Assembly (NCBI RefSeq): GCF_002300165.1
Contig: NZ_MLCE01000036.1
Coordinates: forward strand, 186,001-250,000
DNA from: Streptomyces sp. Tue6028
GTDB lineage: Bacteria; Actinomycetota; Actinomycetes; Streptomycetales; Streptomycetaceae
Reading direction: 5' to 3'
DNA: 64,000 nt
In this document: piece by piece, positions 58,593 through 64,000 of the stretch
Layout: the number at the start of each line of letters is the position of its first letter
Position numbering within the stretch: position 1 is the stretch's first letter
Position numbers and translations under genes: made by a program
Notes under the pieces: generated by a model
The model's input: the letters and a program-made list of their open reading frames with translations, nothing else
What the model was told of the DNA's origin: nothing
Database searches by the model: none

Positions 58593-58604
58593 TGGTCCGG
58601 ACCA
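58593..58604. promoter_or_regulatory. DasR-type (dre-like) palindrome before GH16
   Basis: TGGTCCGGACCA is a 12-bp perfect palindrome that agrees with the DasR site TGGTCTAGACCA except for the central two bases. It lies 6 nt upstream of the GH16 -35 box (TTGACA). DasR is the GlcNAc-responsive global regulator of Streptomyces. Confidence 0.6.
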
Positions 58605-58624
58605 ATAGTCGGGGGGTCGGTTTC

Positions 58625-59446
58625 TCAGGCGCGACGGCGCTTGGGGTGCACCGCCCGTCCGAGCCGGCGCCCGAGCAGCAGGTAACCCACCAGCGCGCCC
58701 GAGGTGTTGAGGATGACGTCGTCGATGTCGAAGGCGCGTCCCGTGACGAACGCTCCCTGGGCCAGTTCGACCAGGAGCATGACGAGCGCGGTGAGCACCA
58801 GTACGCGCAGGAATCCCCGCGTCTTCGGCGCCAGCGTCGGCATCAGGATGCCGAACGGCACTCCGAGCAGCAGGTTTCCGCCGACCTGCTTCACGGCGTC
58901 GCGGAACTCCGGCTGGGAGAGGTAGGCGTGCAGGGAGCGGCCCGGGTGGAGGTTGCTGTGGACCAGCGCCTCCGAGGCCGGGGAGGGCTCCAGGGTCAGC
59001 CGGGCGAGCACGGCGGCGAAGGCCACCATGGCCGCGAACGCCAGCAGCATGACCAGCAGGCGCACGGGCAGGGGCAGTACCTTCGCGTCCCGCGCCGGCG
59101 CCGGTGTGCGGCCACCTGATGCCGAACTCGGTTTCTTGGGCGCGGACTTGCGCCCCCACATCCAGGAATTGGCCTTCTCTCCGGACCGGGCGGACCTCGA
59201 TGTCCGGCCGGACTTGGCGTCTCCGGTCCTGGACGCCTTCCCGCGCCCGGTCTTGGACGCCGCCCTTCCCCCGCCGGACTTCGCCGTCTTCCCTCCGCCG
59301 GACTTCGCCGACTTCTCCCTGCCGGACTTCGCCGACGTCTTCCCGTCCGATTTCGCCGTCGTCTTCCCGCGTGCGGTGCCGGACGCCGACGCCGCCGCTC
59401 GCCTGCCGGACCTGACGGCACTGGTCAGAAATGCCGCACGGACCAT
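58625..59446 (-). CDS. VanZ-family membrane protein with a histone-H1-like Lys/Ala/Ser/Gly tail
   Basis: A 273-residue protein. The N-terminal 120 residues are almost entirely Lys, Ser, Gly, Ala, Arg and Thr in loose repeats (KSGGGKTAKSGGG), resembling the basic tails of histone H1 and HupS. Three to four membrane helices follow (VRLLVMLLAFAAMVAFAAVL, NLLLGVPFGILMPTL, LTALVMLLVELAQGAFV, SGALVGYLLLGRRLG), with the VanZ pattern LVELAQ and DIDDVILNTSGALVG. ATG 59446 has GGGAGGATCGC upstream. VanZ proteins affect teicoplanin susceptibility in enterococci, but most Streptomyces members are of unknown role. Confidence 0.85.
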   Translation of the reverse strand: MVRAAFLTSAVRSGRRAAASASGTARGKTTAKSDGKTSAKSGREKSAKSGGGKTAKSGGGRAASKTGRGKASRTGDAKSGRTSRSARSGEKANSWMWGRKSAPKKPSSASGGRTPAPARDAKVLPLPVRLLVMLLAFAAMVAFAAVLARLTLEPSPASEALVHSNLHPGRSLHAYLSQPEFRDAVKQVGGNLLLGVPFGILMPTLAPKTRGFLRVLVLTALVMLLVELAQGAFVTGRAFDIDDVILNTSGALVGYLLLGRRLGRAVHPKRRRA

Positions 59447-59473
59447 GCGATCCTCCCGTTTTCAACTGCCCTC

Positions 59474-59493
59474 TGGGTAATCGCGGTTACCCA
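59474..59493. promoter_or_regulatory. Dyad upstream of the VanZ gene
   Basis: TGGGTAA, 6-nt spacer TCGCGG, TTACCCA: 7-bp perfect arms, 28 bp before the VanZ ATG. Possibly an operator; GGGTAA also resembles the -10 of stress-sigma-factor (SigB-type) promoters. The rest of 59447-59720 shows no gene. Confidence 0.45.
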
Positions 59494-59720
59494 CGATCCC
59501 GGCGACGATGCCGGGTCGCGGGGAGCGTTGTGCGGACGGTCGGGCCCTGAGAGCGCGTCGGTGCGCCGACCCGCACGAGACCGGTTTCCTTCCGCGTTCC
59601 CGGGGCACTTCGGGCGTCGGCCCTTCGCGCGCCACCGCCGCTCGGAGGGGTCGCGATGCTTGGATGTCGCAGCGGACATGTCCACCCAAAAAGGCGATCG
59701 AGGGAGTGCGGAGGTGAGCT

Positions 59721-59903
59721 GTGACGCCGTGTACGGCGCTTCGTGGCGCGCTCGAAGTCGTGGCCTGGTGGGCCGTGCTCTTCCTGCTGTGGCTGGTCCT
59801 CATCGGCACGGTGGACACCCTCGAACTGGTCGTGGGAGCGGCCGCGGCCCTCGTCTGCGCGGTCGCGGCCCGGGGAGCGCGCCGGGCGGTGGGCGGCCGG
59901 TGA
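59721..59903 (+). CDS. Mrp antiporter subunit E-like, truncated
   Basis: A 60-residue membrane protein (EVVAWWAVLFLLWLVLIGTVDTLELVVGA) resembling only the N-terminal two helices of MrpE/MnhE, which is usually about 160 residues. GTG 59721 follows GGAGGTG. It opens a tightly overlapping operon whose other members are clear Mrp/Mbh subunits, so it is probably expressed. It may be a reduced MrpE or a scaffold subunit. Confidence 0.7.
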   Translation: MTPCTALRGALEVVAWWAVLFLLWLVLIGTVDTLELVVGAAAALVCAVAARGARRAVGGR

Positions 59904-60352
59904 ACGGCTGGACGGCCACGGCGACGGCCGTGCTCGCCCTGGGCGGCGGAGCCACGGTGTGGGGTGTCGCCACGGGCCCGCTCGGCCGCCGGGTCGTGGC
60001 ACAGAACCTGTCCACGTCGCTGGCCTGCCCCGTCCTTCTCCTCCTCGCCCAGGGGTACGGCAGGCCGTCGTACGTGGATCTCGCCCTGGTCCTCGCCCTT
60101 CTCGGCCCCGTCGGCACCCTCGTGTTCGCCCGGCTGCTCGCCGAGGACCTGGAAGGGGATCCGCCCGGCGCCCGGGCGGCGACGTACGCGGTCGCGGTGT
60201 TCGGGGCCACCGTCGTGATCGTCCTGTGCGCGGTCGCCGGCCCCGGCAGGGCGATGGTGAAGCTCCTGGTGACCGGCGCCCTGCTGGTCGCCGGGAACCT
60301 CGTCGCCTCCCGAGCCCTGGCCGGCGGATTCTCCGGGAGCCGTCATGGATGA
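59900..60352 (+). CDS. Mrp antiporter subunit F fused to the C-terminal part of subunit G
   Basis: A 150-residue membrane protein. Residues about 1-85 match MrpF (helix 1 ATAVLALGGGATVWGVATGP, then RPSYVDLALVLALLGPVGTLVFARLL). Residues about 95-148 match the last two helices of MrpG (ARAATYAVAVFGATVVIV, MVKLLVTGALLVAGNLVASRAL). The G-specific N-terminal FPDVY helix is missing. GTG 59900 overlaps the previous stop and the end overlaps the next gene by 8 nt. MrpF and MrpG are normally separate; the fusion is not the usual organisation. Confidence 0.75.
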   Translation: MNGWTATATAVLALGGGATVWGVATGPLGRRVVAQNLSTSLACPVLLLLAQGYGRPSYVDLALVLALLGPVGTLVFARLLAEDLEGDPPGARAATYAVAVFGATVVIVLCAVAGPGRAMVKLLVTGALLVAGNLVASRALAGGFSGSRHG

Positions 60353-60605
60353 CCCGCTGATCGTGGTGGCTCTGCTGCTGGTCGCCGCCTGCGCCACCGC
60401 GGCCGTCGCCGTGCGCGATCCCGAGCGCCAGGCCCTCGTCCTCGCGGTGCTCGGTACGGCCCTCGCCGTCCTGTTCACCGTGCTCCAGGCGCCCGACGTG
60501 GGTCTCTCACAGCTCGCCGTGGGTTCCGCGCTGACACCGCTGCTGCTGATGCTGTCGGTGCGCAAGGTCCGACGGCGTGAGCGCGGCAAGGGGAGGACAC
60601 GGTGA
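60345..60605 (+). CDS. MbhD/DUF4040-type antiporter subunit
   Basis: An 86-residue membrane protein with three helices (LIVVALLLVAACATAAVAV, ALVLAVLGTALAVLFTVLQ, LAVGSALTPLLLMLS) and the phrase FTVLQAPDVGLSQLAVGSALTP, characteristic of the DUF4040/MbhD domain found in MrpA C-termini and membrane hydrogenases. It overlaps the flanking genes (8 and 4 nt). Here it stands alone, so the MrpA large subunit is split or absent. Confidence 0.88.
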   Translation: MDDPLIVVALLLVAACATAAVAVRDPERQALVLAVLGTALAVLFTVLQAPDVGLSQLAVGSALTPLLLMLSVRKVRRRERGKGRTR

Positions 60606-61342
60606 CGCGACGCGTACGGCGGTGGGTCCTGGCCGTCGGCGGCGCGGGTCTGGCGGCGCTCCTCGTCGCCGCCTGCCCGGCGCTGCCGCCCTTCGGCGGC
60701 GCCACGCACCCCTACGGCGACCGGGTGGTCCACGAGTCGCTGGCCCGGCAGACCGCCAACACCATCGCGTCCGTCAACTTCGACCAGCGCGCCTTCGACA
60801 CCCTCGGCGAACTGGGCATCCTGTTCGCCAGCGTGATCGGCACGGTCGTCCTGCTGCGCCAGACCCGCGACGAGCGGCGCGCCGCACCGGAACCCGCCGC
60901 GGTGTCCCTCCCCGTACGGCGGTACGCCCTGATCGTGCTGCCCGTCGCGCTGCTCACCGGCCTGTACGTCGTCGCGCACGGACAACTCAGTCCCGGCGGC
61001 GGCTTCCAGGGCGGGGTGGTGGCCGCGACCGCGCTGCATCTGCTGTACCTCGGGGCCGACTACCGCGCCCTGGAGAACGTCCGCCCGATCGGTCTCTACG
61101 AGGTCGGCGACGCGCTCGCCGCCTCCGGCTACCTCGTCACGGGCTTCGCGGGGCTGCTCGGCGGGACGGCGTTCCTCGCCAACACCCTCCTGCCGTACGG
61201 CACGTTCAACACCCTGGCGTCCGGCGGGACCGTCCCCCTCCTGAACGCGGCCATCGGCATGGAGGTCGCCTGCGCGGTCGTCGTGCTGCTCGCCCGCTTC
61301 CTGGACCAGGCCGTGGAGATCGAGAAGGAGAGCGGTTCGTGA
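60602..61342 (+). CDS. mnhB: Mrp antiporter subunit B (MbhE-MnhB fusion)
   Basis: A 246-residue membrane protein. The N-terminal 100 residues match MbhE (FDTLGELGILFASVIGTVVLL). The remainder is MnhB, with LPVALLTGLYVVAHGQLSPGGGFQGGVVAATALHLLYLG (about 122-160), whose GHxxPGGGFQGG motif is the B-subunit signature. ATG 60602 overlaps the previous stop. It participates in an Mrp/NDH-like sodium/proton antiporter; the ion specificity is not predictable. Confidence 0.9.
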   Translation: MTRRVRRWVLAVGGAGLAALLVAACPALPPFGGATHPYGDRVVHESLARQTANTIASVNFDQRAFDTLGELGILFASVIGTVVLLRQTRDERRAAPEPAAVSLPVRRYALIVLPVALLTGLYVVAHGQLSPGGGFQGGVVAATALHLLYLGADYRALENVRPIGLYEVGDALAASGYLVTGFAGLLGGTAFLANTLLPYGTFNTLASGGTVPLLNAAIGMEVACAVVVLLARFLDQAVEIEKESGS

Positions 61343-61689
61343 TGTCCGTACTGCCGTACCTCGTCGCCGTGTGGATCTTCCTGACCGGCTGCTACGGGAT
61401 CGTCACCAGCCGGAACCTCATCCACGCCGTGGGCTGCCTCGCCGTCTGCCAGTCCGCCACGTACGTCCTGCTGCTCGCCGTCGGCTATCGCGACGGCGGC
61501 ACCGCGCCCGTCTTCTCCGACGTCGAACCCGGGTCGCGCCCCGTCGTCGACCCGGTGGTGCAGGCCCTCGCCCTGACCGACGTCGTCGTCGGTGCGACCG
61601 TCACCGCGCTGCTGCTGGCCCTCGTCATCCAGGTCTCCAAACGCCACGGCACCGTCGACCCCGACGAGCTGTCGGAGCTGCGCGGCTGA
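61342..61689 (+). CDS. mnhC: Mrp antiporter subunit C (NuoK-like)
   Basis: A 115-residue three-helix membrane protein homologous to MnhC/NuoK. Helices: YLVAVWIFLTGCYGIV, GCLAVCQSATYVLLLAVGY and ALALTDVVVGATVTALLLALVIQV. The NuoK family Glu is not conserved; TDVVVGA occupies that place. ATG 61342 abuts the previous stop and an in-frame GTG lies 3 nt upstream. One-base overlap with the next gene. Confidence 0.88.
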   Translation: MSVLPYLVAVWIFLTGCYGIVTSRNLIHAVGCLAVCQSATYVLLLAVGYRDGGTAPVFSDVEPGSRPVVDPVVQALALTDVVVGATVTALLLALVIQVSKRHGTVDPDELSELRG

Positions 61690-63446
61690 TGAACCACCTG
61701 CTTCCCCTGCTCGTCGCGGCACCGCTGCTCGGAGCCGCCCTGCTGGTCGCGGGCGGCCGCCGGCTGCCGCGCGCCGTCGCCGAACCGGTGGGCTGCGTCG
61801 TCTCCGCGGGCACGGCGGCCCTCGCGATCGTCCTGCTGCTCAACTCCTCGCCCCCGCTGGTCGAATGGGTGGGCGGCTGGGCACCGAAGGACGGCGAGAG
61901 CGTCGGCATCGTCCTCGTCGGGGACGGACCGGGGCTGGGCATGGCCGCGCTCGCCTCCCTGCTGACCCTGGCGGCACTGGTGTACTCCTGGCGCTACTTC
62001 GACGAACCGCCGCGCCGCCACGCGGGATCCTTCCCCGCGCTGATGCTGCTGTTCCAGACCGGTATGTGCGGCTTCGCCGTCGCGGGAGACCTCTTCGACG
62101 CGTTCGTCTTCTTCGAGCTGATGAGCGTCGTGGCCTACGCGCTCACCGGACATCGCGTCGAGGAGGCGAAGGCCGTGCAGGGCGCGCTGACCTTCGGGGT
62201 GGTCAACTCCCTGGGCGCGTACGCCATGCTGCTCGGCATCGCCCTGCTCTACGCGCGCACGGGCGAGCTGGCCATGGTCAAGATCGGCAGGGGGCTCGAC
62301 GCGCACGGAGGGCCGGACGCCCTCACCCTGGCCGCCTTCGTGCTCGTCCTGACCGGACTGCTGGTCAAGGCCGCGGCCGTGCCGTTCCACTTCTGGCTGC
62401 CGGACGCGCACGCCGTGGCACCCACGCCCGTGTGCATGCTGCTGTCCGGGGTGCTGGTGGAAATGGGCGCGTACGGCGTGTGGCGGGTGTACGGCACGGT
62501 GTTCGACGGACCCGGCGGGATCCCGGCGGCCGACGTGGAACGCGCGCTGGTCGTCCTCGGCGTGCTCACGGGGCTGGTCGGCGCCGTCATGTGCTGGTAC
62601 CAGCGGCACATCAAACGACTGCTGGCCTACTCGACCGTCGCCCACATGGGGCTCTTCGTGATCGGCATCGGTTCGCTCACCCCCGAGGCCGACGACGGGA
62701 CCGCGCTGTACATCCTGGGACACGCCGGCGTGAAGGCCGCCCTCTTCGCCTGCACGGGCATCCTGCTCGACCGGTACGGCAGCGTCGACGAGCACGCGCT
62801 GTACGGCCGTGCCCGGTCGTTGCGCGGGGTCGCCGTGCTGTTCGTCCTCGGCGCGCTCGGCCTCGCCGGACTGCCGCCCTTCGGCACCGGGCTGGGCAAG
62901 GCGGTCACGGAAGAGGCGGTCGGCGGCCCGCTGTCCGTGGTGTTCGTCGTCGTGTCGGCCGTGACCGCGGGCGCCGTGCTGCGGGTCGCCGCGCATGTGT
63001 TCCTCGGAGCCGGTCCCGAACCGCGCGACGTGTCCGCGTACGAGACCACCGGCATCCGTGAGGAGCCGGAGACCCGGCACCGGCTGAGCCGGGTACCGGA
63101 CACGATGACCGTGGTTCCCGCTCTGCTGCTGGCCGGGTCCCTCGCCGTCGGCGCGGTGCCGGGCGTCGCGCGCCTGGTGGGGCACGCGGTGAGCGAGGCG
63201 GGGTCCGGCGGGGCGTTCACCTCGCCCCACTGGACACCCGCCGGTGTGCTCCTCGGACTGCTCTCGACCGTGCTGGCGCTGGGCCTGGCCGCGCTCGCCG
63301 TGTCCCGTCCGGAGCCGTTCGGCGAGCAGCCGTGGACCGAGCCGCTGCGGCGCCTGCAGTCGGGCCACATCGGTGACTACGTGGCCTGGACGCTGGCGGG
63401 CGCGACCCTGCTCGGCGCACTGGCGCTGCCGGGCATCCTGTCCTAG
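61689..63446 (+). CDS. mnhD: Mrp antiporter subunit D (NuoN/MrpD-like proton-translocating subunit)
   Basis: A 585-residue membrane protein with about 14 helices, homologous to MnhD and complex I NuoL/M/N. The conserved core contains the motifs FFELMSVVAYALTGHRVEEA (Glu about 143), VKAAAVPFHFWLPDAHAVAPTPVCMLLSGVLVEMGAYG (Lys about 231), and CWYQRHIKRLLAYSTVAHMGLFVIGIG. These are the proton-path residues of antiporter-like subunits. This is the only antiporter-like subunit in the operon; MrpA is missing. It ends the operon; GTGTCGTCCGACC after it can form a small hairpin. Confidence 0.92.
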   Translation: MNHLLPLLVAAPLLGAALLVAGGRRLPRAVAEPVGCVVSAGTAALAIVLLLNSSPPLVEWVGGWAPKDGESVGIVLVGDGPGLGMAALASLLTLAALVYSWRYFDEPPRRHAGSFPALMLLFQTGMCGFAVAGDLFDAFVFFELMSVVAYALTGHRVEEAKAVQGALTFGVVNSLGAYAMLLGIALLYARTGELAMVKIGRGLDAHGGPDALTLAAFVLVLTGLLVKAAAVPFHFWLPDAHAVAPTPVCMLLSGVLVEMGAYGVWRVYGTVFDGPGGIPAADVERALVVLGVLTGLVGAVMCWYQRHIKRLLAYSTVAHMGLFVIGIGSLTPEADDGTALYILGHAGVKAALFACTGILLDRYGSVDEHALYGRARSLRGVAVLFVLGALGLAGLPPFGTGLGKAVTEEAVGGPLSVVFVVVSAVTAGAVLRVAAHVFLGAGPEPRDVSAYETTGIREEPETRHRLSRVPDTMTVVPALLLAGSLAVGAVPGVARLVGHAVSEAGSGGAFTSPHWTPAGVLLGLLSTVLALGLAALAVSRPEPFGEQPWTEPLRRLQSGHIGDYVAWTLAGATLLGALALPGILS

Positions 63447-63507
63447 GGGGTGTCGTCCGACCAGGTCGGATCGGACCGCGGCGTCGCCGGCCGTCGGGAG
63501 GGCCGGT

Positions 63508-64000
63508 TCACGCGCCGTAGGTGACCGTCACCTCCTGGAAGCCCAGGGAGCGCAGCAGGCCCTGGAGCATGCCGGTGGTGTTCTCCTCGGCGCGCGCGGT
63601 GAGGCGGGAGTCCTTCGCGGCCTCGCCGATGTGCTTGGCCGCGAGCCGCTGGACCGCCCGCTCGTCGTTCGGGTTGTCCGAGAAGACGTCGCCGAGCCGG
63701 TCGAGGAGGCCACGCTGCTTGGAGACGGCGTACGAGTGGTCGGGGTCGAGCGCGGGCTTGCCCAGCGCCGCGTGCGGAAGCCGGAGCGTGGCCGACGTAC
63801 GGTCCTTGTCGACCGTCACGTCCTTCTCGCCGAGCTTGCCGAGGTCGACGTACGCGTCGACCGTGCCGGCGCCCACGTACAGCGTGCGGGTGCCGCGGAT
63901 CGCGTCGGGCAGGTACTTGGCGTCCTTCTCCAGGTCCACGACCACCTGGAAGTTGCCCGACGCGGCGTCGTAGCGGCTGATGTCCTGGATCGACTTGAGC
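63508..64000 (-). CDS. DUF4230-like protein, 5' end outside window
   Basis: The visible 163 C-terminal residues match the DUF4230 pattern: VVDLEKDAKYLPDAIRGTRTLYVGAGTVDAYVDLG near the window edge, then TATLRLPHAALGKPALDPDHSYAV and ERAVQRLAAKHIGEAAKDSRLTARAEENTTGMLQGLLRSLGFQEVTVTY. In related proteins a single N-terminal membrane helix precedes this domain; it would lie beyond 64000. No function is known. It is convergent with mnhD. Confidence 0.8.
   Translation of the reverse strand, partial: LKSIQDISRYDAASGNFQVVVDLEKDAKYLPDAIRGTRTLYVGAGTVDAYVDLGKLGEKDVTVDKDRTSATLRLPHAALGKPALDPDHSYAVSKQRGLLDRLGDVFSDNPNDERAVQRLAAKHIGEAAKDSRLTARAEENTTGMLQGLLRSLGFQEVTVTYGA

Noticed and set aside
1..64000. tRNA, rRNA or mobile element
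   Set aside because: No cloverleaf, rRNA block, transposase or attachment-site duplication recognised on either strand by eye.

Overview
The window is high-GC actinobacterial DNA and almost certainly comes from a Streptomyces chromosome. Supporting signs are GC-biased third codon positions, many GTG starts, ATGA/GTGA stop-start overlaps, Tat-exported hydrolases, sugar ABC importers without their own ATPase (the MsiK-dependent layout), DasR-, CsoR- and IdeR/DmdR-type operators, and leaderless genes. I see no tRNA, rRNA, insertion sequence, prophage or CRISPR array. Every function is read from sequence motifs and context, without database searches.

Layout. 1-4469: the edge of an exporter ATPase gene and an osmoprotectant (glycine betaine/choline type) ABC importer whose permeases and binding protein face its CBS-domain ATPase across a tandem repeat. 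4545-22566: a complete L-rhamnose island. It has a secreted GH78 rhamnosidase, the importer rhaTPQS, mutarotase, isomerase, kinase, an aldolase/dehydrogenase fusion, lutABC (which can take the L-lactate arising from lactaldehyde on to pyruvate) and a LacI-type regulator. TGAAA-NN-TTTCA palindromes sit in front of the rhamnosidase and in the rhaI/rhaT divergent region. 22724-28336: a TTG-start S33 hydrolase, a crotonase, a DECR-like SDR, a Cys-rich/pentapeptide protein and a stand-alone CYP102-like P450, followed by a TetR gene.

29142-37541: an iron-box-controlled DUF2470 gene, a Tat beta-propeller lactonase, an unknown 352-residue protein, an FUSC membrane protein, a mycothiol-S-transferase-like protein, a winged-helix protein, FBP-domain and DUF3626 proteins and an APH kinase. 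37590-43639: a cellobiose-type importer (binding protein and two permeases), a GH1 beta-glucosidase and a divergent ROK regulator. 43769-48596: an alpha/beta hydrolase, an SDR with a MerR-type promoter, a SAM methyltransferase, a PHP/HhH protein and a small leaderless ORF. 49176-50695: three overlapping or adjacent secreted/lipoprotein genes of peptidase-inhibitor I36 flavour. 50922-54725: a copper island (copA, chaperone, His-rich exported protein) around CsoR-type palindromes. 54866-57099: a TetR/MFS exporter pair. 57225-58604: a secreted GH16 beta-glucanase with a ricin-type CBM. 58625-59446: a VanZ protein with a histone-H1-like tail. 59721-63446: a compact Mrp-like antiporter operon. 63508-64000: a DUF4230-like gene cut by the window edge.

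The most interesting regulatory reading links two distant loci. The GH16 gene and the ROK/importer/GH1 locus, 16 kb apart, share a nearly identical 23-bp element. In front of GH16 it covers the -10 region, and a DasR-type palindrome lies just upstream of the -35. This suggests a ROK-controlled beta-glucan system with amino-sugar input. Other notable items are the MrpF-MrpG fusion in the antiporter operon and the shared rhamnose operators.
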